Notes: generated by a model from the sequence alone, not told the origin. A DNA stretch of 64,000 bases from Hyparrhenia diplandra (GCA_015847255.1 JADLZK010007339.1:426501-490500); one strand, 5' to 3'. Shown: positions 45,306 to 57,042, numbered from the stretch's first letter. Numbers and translations: made by a program.

Positions 45306-46850
45306 TTCTCGGCAAAGACGCCTCCATCTTTGGGTCGTGGCACGCCGAGGCCTTCATGACTTGGTCGATGACCACCGCGAATCCCCCCGGTTTCCAACCG
45401 TCGGATCCCGAGGTCCGCCGCGATCCGAGACCATTGACCGCCTCGTGATTCTCGCGGCGTTGTTGGAGGGGGGAAAATGCGGCCGGATGGCATACCTCGT
45501 GTGAACCCCGAGAGGTGAGATGAAGAGTAATCCAGCCCCGCGCTGTCTTCATCATGGATCCATCGAAGAACATGGTCCAAAGACTCGGCCTGGATGGGTG
45601 CGGGGGGTAGCTGTGTATCGGTCCATTCAGCCACAAAGTCGGCTAGGACTTGGGACTTGATCGCCTTGCGGGGCAGGAACGATATGGTTTCGCCCATGAG
45701 CTCCACCGCCCACTTCGCCACTCTTCCCGTGGCCTCTCGGTTTTGGAGGATCTCCCCGAGGGGGAACGAGGACACCACGGCAACGGGGTGCGCGAGGAAG
45801 TAGTGACGAAGCTTCCTTCGCGTTAGTACGATGGCATACAGTAGTTTCTGCATCTGCGAATACCTTGTCTTTGTGTCGGAAAGCACTTCACTGATGAAGT
45901 AAACAGGGCGTTGAACTGGCAACGTGTGCCCCTCTTCCCGACGCTCTACTACGACCACCGCGCTGACCACGGGTAGTGGCAAAGTGACGTATAAGAGCAA
46001 GGTTTCTCCTGGATTTGGCGGTACCAGGACCGGTGGGTTCGTCAGGAGTTTCTTGAGGTTGCCGAGGGCTTCCTCGGCCTCGGGGGTCCAGGCAAAGCGC
46101 TCGGACTTGCGAAGGAGTCGGTAGAGGGGCAGGCCCTTCTCCCCGAGGCGTGAGATGAACCTGCTTAGTGAAGCCAGGCAGCCCATGACCTTCTGCACTC
46201 CCTTGAGGTCTCGGATCGGACCCATCTTGGTGATTGCGTCCACCTTGGTTGGGTTTGCTTCGATGCCTCGTTGAGAGACGATAAAGCCCAACAACATCCC
46301 TCGGGGAACCCCGAATACGCACTTCTCGGGGTTGAGCTTGACTCCCTTCTTGTTTAGGCACTCGAAGGTTTCCCGAGGTCTCCCCACGAGGTCCGACGTT
46401 TTCTTGGATTTGACCACAATGTCATCGACGTAGGCCTCAACTATCCGTCCGATGAGTTCCCGAAGATGATTTGCATGCATCGCCTGGTATGTTGCGCCGG
46501 CGTTCCTCGGCCGAAGGGGCATGGTGAGGTAGCAATACATCATCGAAGGGTGTTATGAACGAGGTCGAGCTGGTCGGACTCTTTCATTTTGATCCGTGAT
46601 AACCGGAATATGCGTCAAGAAAGGACAACGTTTCACATCCCGCCGTGGAGTCGACAATTTGGTCGATTCGAGGCAAAGGAAAAGGAACTTTCGGACATGC
46701 TTTGTTGAGACTAGTGTAGTCCACACACATCCGCCATTTCCCATTCTTTTTTTCTCTACTAATACAGGATTAGCTAACCACTCGGGATGGAATACTTCTT
46801 TTATAAATCCGGCCTCCAAAGAAGCTTGTGGATCTCCTCGCCGATGATCT
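45245..46850 (-). pseudogene. Reverse transcriptase and RNase H of pol
   Basis: The largest frame (45245-46543) has the RT active site VEAYVDDIVVKSK near 46430, then CVFGVPRGMLLGFIVSQRGI and the thumb/connection. RNase H-like sequence begins FAWTPEAEEALGNLKKLL, with TRYSQMQKLLYAIVLTRRKL downstream. The RT N-terminus (FHPEWLANPVLVEKKR-NG) is in another frame at 46553-46819, joined across a break near 46545. The domain order RT-RNaseH-integrase defines Ty3/gypsy. Confidence 0.92.
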
Positions 46851-47155
46851 TCCGCTTGGCGTCATCGAAACGCCGCAAGCGCTGCGTGGATCGGCTTTGA
46901 GCCCGGCCGGATGTCTAGGGAGTGCTTCGGCGACATCCTCGGTATGCCCGGCGATGTCCGAGGGTCCCCATGCAAACGCCCGGGCGTTCGCACGGAGGAA
47001 GTCGACGAGCAACGCTTCCTATTTTGGGTCAGTCCGAGCTGATGGTCGCCAGCCTTCTCCTTCGGGTTCTTGGGATCGAGTGGGACCTTCTTTGTGCTCG
47101 AGGAGGGCTCGAAGTTCCGGCGCGGCGCTTGGCCTCGTGCTCGATCGTGATTTCG

Positions 47156-47620
47156 TCAAAGCTCCTTTTCGCGTCGGCGATGAGTGCCTCGGCAATGGCG
47201 AGTGCCTCGGGCGCACTCCACGCTCTCTATATCGCACTCATATGCGTGATGGTGTGAGGGGCGAGTGGTGATGACACCGTTTGGCCCCGGCATCTTGAGC
47301 TTGAGGTACGTGTAGTTCGGGACAGCCATGAACTTGGCGTAACAAGGCCGCCCGAGGAGTGCGTGGTGGGGTACCGCGGACCCCAAGAATCTCAAATGTG
47401 AGAGTCTCATGCGAAGTTCGAGGGTCTCAAAGCACACCGGCAAGTCAATCCGCCCGAGGGGCTTAAAGCCTTTTGCGGGGGACGACGCCATTGAATGCCG
47501 GCCCTCCGGGCGGATCTTGACTTGTCTACCCCGAGGAGGTCGAGGGTTTCTTCGTAGATAAGATTGAGGCTGCTCCCTCCATCCATAAGGACCTTGGTGA
47601 GCCAGTGTTGGCGATGATGG
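47156..47620 (-). pseudogene. Aspartic protease region of pol
   Basis: MDGGSSLNLIYEETLDLLGV is read near 47585-47530. DGGSS is the plant Tat-type form of the retropepsin D-S/T-G active site. After a frame change, FKPLGRIDLPVCF and LLGRPCYAKFMAVPNYTYLK follow, the usual protease tail. Confidence 0.85.
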
Positions 47621-47699
47621 GATCCACCACCGGCCGGATAAGCCCCGGGTTCGGGATGTGCTAGGGGTGATCCGACCGGGTCAAGGTGATGGCCTCGAT

Positions 47700-50170
47700 C
47701 CGACCACTTGCGCAGCCGGGGTTGCCGGCTCCGTGGCGTAGACCTCCCGACGTTCCTTCTTCTCTTGCGCCGCCGGACATATTCTGCCGGTCTTTGCCGC
47801 CGAAGATCATGAAGCAGTTGTTCACCTTCGAACTCCTCGTTGCCCTTGGCGCCACCCTCGGGAGCCTCTTCCTCATCGCCCTCGGGGATGGCCTTGAGCT
47901 TGGCGAAATGTTGGCGTACCTTCTTGCACTCCCGAGGGTATGCTTGACCAGGGAAGTTATGGTTCGCACGGCTTCTTGAGCATGTCGTCGAAGGTTTCTT
48001 GTGGCGGGGGGCCCCTTGCGGTCGACCGCAGCCACCATGTCTTCATCGTCCGCTTGGGCGGCATGGCCCTTGCCCTTGCGGCTCTTATCCTTCTTCTTCT
48101 TCTTCTTGCCCTCCCGAGGTTGAGATCCCTCGGGTTTCTCTTCCTTGCGCTTCCCCTTGCCCGAGCCCCGATTGAACAGAGCCCGACGGCCTCCTCACCG
48201 CCGGCGAACTTGGTGGCAATGTCCATCGGTTCGTTTGCCTCGGTTGGAGTCCGGCGTCCCCGGCTTCTTCACGAGGTCTCGGCATGAGGTGCCGGCCAAG
48301 AAGGCCCCTATGACGTCCGAATCCGTCACATTGGGGAGCTCGGTCCGGGCCGCTTGGAGAAACGCCGAATGTAGTCGGCGAAGGATTCGTCGGACTTTTG
48401 TCGGCAATTCGAAGGTCCCGTGAATTTCCCGCGCAGATACGTGCCTTGAAGTTGCCTTTGAAGGTCCTCACCAAATGGTCCGGGGTTGGATATGAGGTTG
48501 GGCGGAAGGTGTTCGGCCAAGCTCCGGCCGACTCCTGAGAGGTACAAAAGTTCCCGATTATCACCTTGTCATCATGTGCCCCTACAAACCGACAAAGCCG
48601 GCCGATAGTCGTCACCCATACCTCGGACGACGAGTTCTCCCCCAGTATTTTTCGAGGTGGCTCGGTGGCCTGAAACGCGGGGAGTGGTGCTCTCCGATGT
48701 CCCTTGTAAAGGCCCGTGGGCCCGGGAGGTTCAGGGGTGTACCCTGGCCTTCCCGACGCGCATGGGAGTCTCGTCCCCGCCGGCCGCCCACGAGGTTGGT
48801 TGCCTCCGCGCCGCGTGCTCGTTGTCGCCGATCTCGTCTCACGGTCGGGTGCACCTCGTGACGGTCTTGGCGGGGGTCTTCGATCGATCCCGCATGGGAC
48901 GGTTGCCGCGGTTGTCGTTCAGCGCCCCCGACGGCCTTTGCCGAGGCCCGGCTTTGCTCAGCCGGGCCGAGCCTTGTCGGCTTTGTCCGACTCTCCTCGT
49001 CGCCGTGATGTCACGGCCCGATCTCCCGGATGCCGAGCTCTCCGCCCTGTTGTACGGCTGCCCTATCATGGAGATGCCGCAGCCTTCCCCGATGCGCTTC
49101 CCCCGGTAGAGGGCTCGGGCATCCGCACACGAGCATGGCGCCGCCGCCGCCACGCTGAGGCTTGCTGGGCTGAACGGCTGCTATGTCGGAAGGTGTGGCA
49201 CTCCATTGGCATTGCGATTGCCGCCTCCGGGGCCCGAGGTGCTCGGGTCCACGCCTGGCCTACTCGGATTGAATGTTCCGCCTCCGGCCGTCGGTCGCGC
49301 GGATTCCGCCCAATCCGGTTCGCAAGTCTTGCGGTTGTCGCCGGTAGCCGTGGCGGCGCCAAGTACCGCCGGACTGGGGGCGGAAGCGGTGCCGGGCTCG
49401 CCGTGGCGAACGTCCATGTCGTCTCGGGCTGACACGCCAGTGAATCGACCGCCTTGCGGCGCGGACTTCAACGTTGAAACATTCCCTCGTGGGGTCATAG
49501 TATTCGCTTCATCGTCGGTGCAAGGAGCGCCGAATGCGGATGAAGTTCGCTTTCCGGGTGGTAGAGCGAGTCCTGCGCCCCGGGCCCAGCCCCAATCGAA
49601 CCGGAGGAGGTGGCATGGCGGGTCGTCACTCATCCCCGAAGGATGCGCTCTCCTCCGAGTGCATCTCCATGGGGTAGCGTTCGTGGAACGACGGGAGGCC
49701 TGGCCCGTGCTCTCCTGGTGAAGGCTTCGACGAGGAGGTTTTGGCGCCTACGTGGATTCACCAGGGACTCCCTCCAAGCACGACTAGGGCGGAGGCGTTT
49801 TCCGATGATTAGGGTTTCGGGCATCCTTCCACAGTGGACGCCGGCACGGATCTTCCCCCGAGGCCTAGGGTTCTCGGGAGCCCTTCGCGAGTCGGTCGGC
49901 CGGGAAATGTCGACGGATTCGAATCCGTTGCTGGAAGCGCCTTGCGCGGCCCCGGTGGTTTCGCCTTGCCCGCCTCGCGCGACGACCGTGATGGTGGGGA
50001 CGCCGTGGTGGCGATGCGGCTCTTCCTTTCCCCGGTAGATCCGGCGAAGGATCATCTCGTAGTCGTGGCCGGCCGCCACGAATGCCGGCGTTCAAAGAAC
50101 AGTGGAGTTCCGCGCGGGAGCACGCGTGCTTTCCGACGAGCGAGGTGGGAAACGAAGGTGGAGGCGCCAT
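47700..50170 (-). pseudogene. gag of the gypsy element, frameshifted
   Basis: The gag core at 48326-48547 reads EHLPPNLISNPGPFGEDLQR then LRGKFTGPSNCRQKSDESFA and DYIRRFSKR, a clear retrotransposon gag domain. The start is probably the minus-strand ATG at 50170 (MAPPPSFPTSLVGKHACSR). A zinc-knuckle-like segment (DDMLKKPCE, then AYPRECKK in another frame) lies near 47920-47985. Several frame changes break the polyprotein. Confidence 0.8.
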
Positions 50171-50207
50171 GAGGGTTGGTGGAGATGCGGATTACACCTG
50201 GCGAGCC

Positions 50208-50225
50208 CCTACCGGGCGCGCCAAC
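50208..50225 (-). promoter_or_regulatory. Primer-binding-site region
   Basis: Directly inside the 5' LTR (minus orientation) the sequence is TTGGCGCGCCCGGTAGGGG. TGGCGC-type starts are usual tRNA primer sites of grass gypsy elements. I cannot assign the tRNA without a comparison. Confidence 0.6.
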
Positions 50226-51559
50226 GGCCGGCGGTTCGAGGAACGGTGGGTGCCTCCGGTGCCGGCAATAAAGAATTTGTAGGGCTGCGTGCCTCCTCCC
50301 CTCGATGGCGAGCGCAAGACGGACACGGACGCGGCGGTTTATCCCGTTCGGGCCAACGGGGCCCTACGTCGGGGGGGGTGCGTCCACGCTCGTGTTACTC
50401 GCGCTCAAAGGTGAGCTGCAGTAGGGGTTACAGCGGTCGTGTGGGAGAAGCGGTGGAAGTGGTGCTTGTTTTCTCCATGTGAACCGGAGTTGAAAGTGGG
50501 ATTGAGTCGAACCCAGCCTAATCGAACCGAACCCCTTCTAATGAGTCGAACCCTTCTAATGGGACATTACTCCCCCTTTTATAGGAGAAGGAGAGAGATA
50601 ATGTTTACATTGGTGGTTGCCTAGGTGGCTAATTCCCCGGAGGCCGCATCGCCGCATGTGCGTTGCCGAGGGCGCGGGCCGGCCCGGGCGCCGCTTGACG
50701 AAGACACGCGCCCGCATCCGATGGTGGACGTGCCGCTCCTCGGCGTGGCGAAGGTCCCGTGAGGCGTCCCTCCCGATCCCGCATGGCGAAGGCCGGTCCC
50801 GATGTGGTTGTTGCCGTGCGTGTCAAGTGCCCGGAGGGTGCGGCCCTACGTGGCGTTTTTGACGGTGTTTCGGGGAAGTGAACGGTGTCATCTTGGTTCC
50901 CGATGCGGGTGGTGGCGTAAAAAACATGTCACCGGGTTCAGCATTGCGCCCCATCGTCGGATTGGGGAGGTGATTCGCAGTCGATTTGGATCGGGTGTAA
51001 TCGATGGCACCGGTGCCTTGCTCCCACGCGACCGCATTGAATGCGGTGGTTTCCCTTCCTCCGGACGGAACCTCCCACGCCCGAGGGTGGGCGACCCGAG
51101 ACGGGCTAGTTGGGTCGCCATACCCGAGGATGGAGAGCTGGTCTCCCGGGCGGCGGAGTTTTTTGCGCCCGAGGGTGGTGAGCTAGGCCACCCTCGGACG
51201 AATCGGAGATTTCCCGGGCCGGTGAGCTAGGCCAGCCTCGGGCGAATCGAGACGCGAGGTCGAGCCCGAGCCATGGTTTGATAGCGGTCGGCGTGGAACG
51301 CCGTGTGGTTCGGTAGAGGTCCTTGACACGGTCCTTCGCGAGCGTAATAAGCTCTTGTACGTCGTGGTGACTCCATTTGGGCCGCTCGTGGGCTGCTCCG
51401 TTGCCATGTAAACGTCGTGGCTCAAAGGCTCGGTCCATCGTTCGTCGGGGCCGTCCCTCCATGCGGGATGATAGCAGTTGGGTTTTTCTTGGGCCTTGGC
51501 GGGCGGCAAATTCTCATAGTTTGAGAATGTCTCGAGGCCCAATACTTTGGTCCCCGACA
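50226..51559 (-). repeat. LTR (5' LTR in the element's orientation)
   Basis: About 1334 bases, the partner of 39077-40426. The inner edge is altered (GGCCGGCGG instead of TGTCGGCGG). The minus-strand TATA box is at 50572-50583. The two LTRs differ mainly by small indels. Confidence 0.93.
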
Positions 51560-51564
51560 CTAAT
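51560..51564. repeat. Target-site duplication, right copy (CTAAT)
   Basis: Exact repeat of 39072-39076, directly after the LTR end. Confidence 0.95.
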
Positions 51565-53135
51565 GATAACAAAAAAATAGGGTACTAAAATGCATGGAGT
51601 AATTAAATTCAAACCACTGATCAGTTTACATCATTAGACGTCTAAGGTGGCTAACTTCTTGCCAACAACTAACATAAAGAAGATCAAAACTACAGATCGA
51701 AGACATTCCAAAGTATAGTTTCAGCTCTTCAGTACATACATACTTTCTAATAGAGTCAATATGGACATGTACGTCTAAGGTAAGCTAGCGCTAACATTAT
51801 ATTTTAAATGATATTCCTCTCATTTGATCACAATTTGATGAGTACTGATATCTATGTATCGTAGATATCATAGGTACAATAATGGACCCAAAGAATAAAG
51901 TAGGGCATACTTTAATTTGGAGTGAAAAAATCCATGATATTGTGCTCCTGATTAAGTAGGACTTATTTTTCATCCAAAAACTACCAAATTATACATGTTT
52001 ATATGCATGCTACTTCTATGTCTTTGAATATTTTTCTCTTGAAGCTTCCACACATCTTAAATTATATATATTTTTTTGAATTTGCAATGTACAAGAAGCT
52101 AAGGTTCGATTCTGGTGGGCCAAAGTTGAGCTAATTGATGAGAAGGCAACATCTCATGTGATCGCAATAACATCTACAACTATGGGAAAATTTGACAGTA
52201 AGTCTTCATTTAATATCAATAATTTGATAATATTTTTTTGCCATTCAGTAAGCCTCCAATGAAATTAAATAATTGTTATTTTGTATGATTTTTTTTTTTT
52301 GACATCAATCAATGCAACACAAGTTTTTGTAGATTTACCGATTCCTAAAGCGATGAATGCATGTAATAGGTAAAAAAAATTAGAATAATGTTATATTTAT
52401 ACCTTACACTACAACAGGATTAAATTTCTTTGAATATATGAAAAAGCCTATCTTCCAGTGGTATTAGTGTCAAAGAGATTCATATTGATGACCCTTTAAA
52501 AGGGACATTGGAGGATCAACTGCAGTACAATAGAAGAATTAGAAGAATTAGGTTTGAGTTTTTATGACCGATCAAATTAGGTATGCTTATGTTTGATCAT
52601 TTGACACTACTTTCAAAAAGCTCAAATGTATATGAATGATATGTACATGTGTTTACATGATAAGATATAGAAAGAGAACAAATCAGATGTGATAGATATA
52701 AAAACGAATCATTGTTCACCGTATAATGAGCAACAAATAAGCAATCTCGATCTTTCCAAGACAACATTTTTTATTATGATCACGGTCATTAGGACCTTTG
52801 GCTGCGCCAGGTATTATATATGCATATATGAACGTAGTTACGACCAACGATTGGAAACGGCCCATTAAATATCTTATCATCTCTTACCAAAAATTTTAAT
52901 TGCTTAAATTCAAAATTAAAAATAATATTAGTTTCATAAGAAAAAGTATCATATATGTTAAACATGATTCTACCATTATGACCTACAATAAAAAAAAAAA
53001 GCAAAATTATCCACGGATGGTATTGAAAAAATTAAAAATTGCTAAACACAGGCCTCAAATAATAAAGAGAGGCCACCACATCCATATAATGTACAAGGGA
53101 ACGAAAAAACAACCTAAACAATCAAATTAAAAAAT
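51565..53135. other. Right part of the Helitron
   Basis: AT-rich, with exon-like pieces at 52100-52200 and 52440-52560 (VKEIHIDDPLKGTLEDQLQ) that I do not recognise. No intact gene. Confidence 0.5.
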
Positions 53136-53465
53136 ATTAGTAAATGTTGGGACAAACTCATTCTGACATGTTAGTGCCCAAGAGAAAATTGTGTCACTCT
53201 AGAATCAAAAAAAAAACAAATTGAATAAAGTATTAGCAATGCCAGGACAAACTCTCCCCGACATGTTAAACATGTCCATTAAAAGAAAATTGTGTCACTC
53301 TGGAATCAAAGAAAAAAATAAATTGAATAAAGTATTTTTGAGGGAAAAATTGAATAAAGTATTAGTAAATGTCGGGACAAACTCTCTCCGACATGTTAAT
53401 GCCAATTAAATAAAATTTTGTCACTCTGAAATCGAAGAAAAAAATGAATTAAATAAAGTATTCTT
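53136..53465. repeat. Three-copy tandem repeat near the Helitron 3' end
   Basis: Units of about 95-130 bases start near 53136, 53231 and 53361. Each has GGACAAACTC, GACATGTTA, TTGTCACTCT (or TTTTGTCACTCT) and GAATAAAGTATT or AAATAAAGTATT blocks. Confidence 0.85.
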
Positions 53466-53609
53466 AATATAAACAACAAAAATATGGTTTTCAATTGTTA
53501 AGTATAAAAAAATAAAAACTATCTCATACTTAAGAATCTAACCCGCACGGGAGCACGGGTTGATAGACTAGTAAAGTAAATGACACCGCCCATATCGATC
53601 AGGAAAGCC

Positions 53610-54023
53610 TCACCATGCGCAATGCCACGTAATGTCACCTTTGCGCCGGGTACTTCTCTGATTGCAAAGTACACAATCTTCGAGATTGAGATCGTTGCCA
53701 GATTTACTCTTTTTACACCTCTTCACGGTTTCTTCGTCTTGTGACATTTCTTTCAGGTCGATGTAGAATGTCTGTATCATAGTCATCACACCAAACAGGA
53801 ATGGAACAATTACATCCGTCACCCCACACCTTAGCCACTTTTTGGAGGTACCTTCGTCATGGCCACTCGTCTCTTGTCCAAATCCAGGTATAAAAGAGAG
53901 AGCAAACAGAGCACCATGGCCAAAAAACGAGAAACACAACCTCAGTTTCATGTACTTCTTCTGTCGTTGTTGCTCCTGTGACAACGTAGGAGTTCCCTTT
54001 TTGGCCCGGGAGCTACGTCTCAC
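53610..54023 (-). CDS. Hypothetical small protein with two hydrophobic segments
   Basis: 137 residues from the ATG at 54023. I do not recognise it. The N-terminus is basic (MRRSSRAKKGTP), hydrophobic stretches lie at about 37-53 (FFGHGALFALSFIPGF) and 71-88 (VTDVIVPFLFGVMTMIQT), and two Cys in the C-terminal part (EDCVLCNQ) are close together. It lies just outside the Helitron end. No splice sites or promoter were confirmed, so it could be a chance frame or the last exon of a larger gene. Confidence 0.4.
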   Translation of the reverse strand: MRRSSRAKKGTPTLSQEQQRQKKYMKLRLCFSFFGHGALFALSFIPGFGQETSGHDEGTSKKWLRCGVTDVIVPFLFGVMTMIQTFYIDLKEMSQDEETVKRCKKSKSGNDLNLEDCVLCNQRSTRRKGDITWHCAW

Positions 54024-55200
54024 AGTCTCGACTGCCGGAGGCCACCGGTATTACCAGGAGACGAGTGGAAGGGTGGCATTACTTGGCTATTAGGCATCCG
54101 TTATCAGCCTAGGTGTTCACGAGCGCCGATGATGGTGATCTGGTGGTGTTTTGTACGCGCTCTGCAGAGTTGATAAATCAATACGTATTGTCCTACCTTC
54201 GGGTATGGCCACATCTTAGGTCTGGACGGTCGAGAGATATGAGCGGGCATTTGGGCCTGGAACGTCTTAAGACTACGGCCGACCTTGGCATGTTCGTCCC
54301 TTGATTCATGTCTCTTCGGGAGAGAGTGGTGTCTTCTATCTTCCCCCGGGTTCTTGTGTACGGCTGAGAGCCTTTGGGCTGAGAGCCGCTTAGGTTTGGA
54401 CGGGAGGGAGCTGTCCTTACCGCTGGAGTGTGAGAGTGTGTGGTGAGATGTGTGTGGGTGGGAAGATGATGATGATGAGATGGATGATATGGATAAGATG
54501 GATATAGAACTGATGAACTTATAATAATATTTACTTTTGTTGCTTCGCATGCGCTAAGGATGCAACCCACAGCCAAAATCTTAGGATCGCTGGATCCCTT
54601 ATTTTTTGTTTTCCACTAAAGCTCATCGGTGCTGACCATGGCCTGCACATCTCCGGCGGTGTGCAGATTTTCTAACTCGCAGTAAGGACTAGAAGGATTA
54701 GATGGTCTCGTTCCTACGCTCAAGTTGGAGATAAAGTTTACGCCGCTGATTATACGCCAACTCTGATGCATGTCGTGAAGGAGGAGCCTTCACCTACCGA
54801 CGTTCTACGACTATCCCGAAGTCGAATAGATTATGCTTACTCGCTAGATTAATATGTAATAGGATGTGACCCCAAGAGTTGTAAAATGATGTAAATTTAT
54901 AAATTCTATGAAGTATGACTGTAATATCAACTGTATATTAATAATGTGATAAGTGTTTTCACATTATTACTCGATTCTGTGTATTTACCCTTCGTGGAAA
55001 AATCGGGGTCGTTACACAAAGCCTTAACATTTCAAAAGTCGATGCTCCTCCTTGGCCTGTCCGCATCTAAAAGTGGTTGCCACAACTCTCTAGAATTTAG
55101 ATATTTTGTGGCCTGTTGTGTTTGGTGTTTTTTTATTATTAGTTATGCAAGTTGCATGTGTAGCTGTTGTTTTCAATTATTCCAACACTTTAATTAGCAG
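54024..55200. other. Spacer, no gene recognised
   Basis: Contains a short trinucleotide run (GATGATGAT, 54466-54480) and AT-rich DNA. Its border with the L1 fragment could not be fixed. Confidence 0.4.
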
Positions 55201-56021
55201 GTACTTGGCGCTGACACTCCCTTTCTTCTCTAAAACCAATAAGATTGCATCTCGATCGGCGATTTTGTTCCCGATGGTGCGGATGCCCTAAAGCCACACA
55301 TACACGGCAGCCTCGGCGTATGGAGCTATGTTCTTGGGCTCCTCGCCAATTCTCGGGAGCCAAGCGGTTGTGGAAGGTCGCAGCTCCGCCGAGGGTCCGG
55401 TTCTTTTTCGGTTAGCAATGCACGGAGGTTTGGACCGCCGATCGCCGATTCCGCCATGGACTCCAAGACTCCGATTTATGCATATTCTCGTGATCGGGCG
55501 CCAGAGGCGATCCATCACATCCTCCTTGGCTGCCCTTTCGGTAGGGAAGTTTGGCACTTGGTGTTGGTTCGTTTACATCTTCATCGGTGCTTTCGGTTCG
55601 GGAGGAGTTCTTCATGGAGTGGTGGCTGCGCAGCCGTAAACAAGTGCCCAAGCTCATCCGTCGGGGTTTTGATTCGATATTCTTCCTGGTGGGCTGGTTA
55701 CTATGGAAAGAGCGTACGCGCCGAACGTTTGACTCGGATCAGTTCGACCCCGTTGAGGATGGCGGGGAGGATCAATGACGAGGCTTCGCGTTGGAGCCGT
55801 GCTGGTAACAAGCGCTTGGCGGAGCTTCTAGCGTTGGTAGATGCTTAGTGTTCTTTTGCAGTCTGGTCGCGCAGTTGGTTCACAATGTAATCTCTATTAT
55901 GCATCCAGTAGATTGTAGGAGCTGCCCGGTAACGCTGCGTTCATTGGTTCTTTGTATTTTGAACTTTTCCTCTACTTAATGAAATACGCGTAACGGGCGT
56001 GGTCGCAAAAAAAAAAATTAT
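55201..56021 (+). pseudogene. L1-type LINE 3' end (zinc-binding domain of reverse transcriptase)
   Basis: In mixed frames it reads LWKVAAPPRVRFFF, then RLAMHGG, DRAPEAIHHILLGCPFGREV and WHLVLVRLHL, then FFMEWWLRSRKQVPKLIRRG and SIFFLVGWLLWKERTRRTF. This is the C-terminal zf-RVT region of plant L1 polyproteins, and NKRLAELLALVDA is its end. A poly-A run at 56008-56018 closes the element. It is 5'-truncated and frameshifted. Confidence 0.8.
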
Positions 56022-56096
56022 CGAGGAGAGTCAATAGTAATATTATTATAATTCTATAATCCTGGTTCCCCGCTACACACTTTTTCCAATCCGTCA

Positions 56097-56418
56097 GGGC
56101 ATGTACAATGAGTCTCTTCATCCCGTCTTTAAGTTGTTGTTTTTTCACAAAACCCCCCGTCGCCTAGAGAGAAGAAACTCGTCTCTTCACAAAGAGACGA
56201 TTTGGGCTCGTGCGCCAATGTTTATAGGCGACTTCGCCTTTGCGTCGCATAAGAACTGCCGACTCAAAGCGCCTTCACCACCAATTCGATGTCCGTGTGC
56301 ACTAAATAGTTTAGAGAAAGATCTCGCCTCGTGGGTTGTATGACCTCTTTTTATACATGTCTATATGATAGATTCGAGACTCGTAGAGACGGATTCCATC
56401 TTTGAGTTGTACCTGCCC
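56097..56418. mobile_element. MITE with TCA target duplication
   Basis: GGGCATGTACAA on the left and TTGTACCTGCCC on the right are inverted. TCA flanks both sides (56094-56096 and 56419-56421). About 322 bases. Confidence 0.75.
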
Positions 56419-56668
56419 TCACGAGCAAAGCTAGCGGCCACTTTCTCATCGGAAGGTAAAAAAAATAAAGACTGCCTAAAAAACAATGACGAATCGCATT
56501 GGTCGATTGGGTAGCTAGGTTGACCCGTTGGCGTCTAGTACTACTTTTGGTAAACAGCGACGTAGTAATCGGTAACCAATGCATTGGTTAGCAAAGGAGT
56601 AGCGGTGAGTGGTGTTCCTTTTTGTGCTTAGTGCTAGCTATAGTTGTGGTACGACGGGATATTCAAGC

Positions 56669-56909
56669 TGTGTTTAGTTCTTACTACAGGAACCCAAAAA
56701 TGCTATAGTTGCCCGTCACATCGAATCTCTTAACGTATTTTTGAAAACATTAAATGTAGGTAAATAAAAAAACTGATTGTACAGTTTGGGTGAAAAGTGC
56801 GAGACTAATCTTTTTAAGCCTAGTTAGTCCATGGTTGGACAATAATTACCAAATACAAACGAAAAGTCTTCTGAAAGCCCAACCCAAAATATTTCACCAA
56901 CTAAACACA
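56669..56909. mobile_element. MITE with TGTGTTTAGTT ends
   Basis: Exact 11-base terminal inverted repeat TGTGTTTAGTT / AACTAAACACA. The interior has GTCCATGGTTGGACAATAAT and CAAATACAAACGAAAAG. About 241 bases. Confidence 0.8.
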
Positions 56910-57042
56910 CCCTCAGATTCCCTCAATAAGCCCGTGTGAAAAGTTACAACGTGTGTGTACGTATCAAAAGGCAGAAAGCAACACAGTTATCTGGCAGCGA
57001 CACTCTAAATTGTTAATTACCATCACTTGTTTGCAGGGTTTA

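Larger units (their letters stand above)
39077..51559 (-). mobile_element. Ty3/gypsy LTR retrotransposon, Tat lineage (RIRE2/Grande-like)
   Basis: 12.48 kb with two similar LTRs (39077-40426 and 50226-51559) and a perfect 5-bp target duplication (CTAAT). gag-pol runs on the minus strand: gag about 50170-47700, protease about 47600-47200, reverse transcriptase about 46850-46150, RNase H about 46000-45650, integrase about 45000-43831. RT before integrase marks it as Ty3/gypsy. There is no chromodomain, and an extra gene lies on the opposite strand between integrase and the 3' LTR, as known for some plant Tat-lineage elements. Many frame breaks make it non-autonomous as sequenced. Confidence 0.93.
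37941..53571 (+). mobile_element. Helitron, interrupted by a nested Ty3/gypsy element
   Basis: The 3' end is clear: AACCCG and CGGGTT (53540-53545, 53556-53561) form a hairpin, then ten bases ending CTAG at 53571, followed by T. The proposed 5' end is TCTTACTATTACTAATTGGAGG at 37941, preceded by A, which fits insertion between A and T without target duplication. Without the retrotransposon and its duplicated 5 bases the Helitron is about 3.1 kb. It contains an RPA-like exon, AT-rich introns and a tandem repeat near the 3' end. No Rep/helicase protein is seen, so it is non-autonomous. The 5' end is less certain than the 3' end. Confidence 0.75.

Noticed and set aside
48657..49721. Several plus-strand frames of 140-240 codons at 48.6-49.7 kb
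   Set aside because: They are opposite to gag; the recognisable gag core is on the minus strand.
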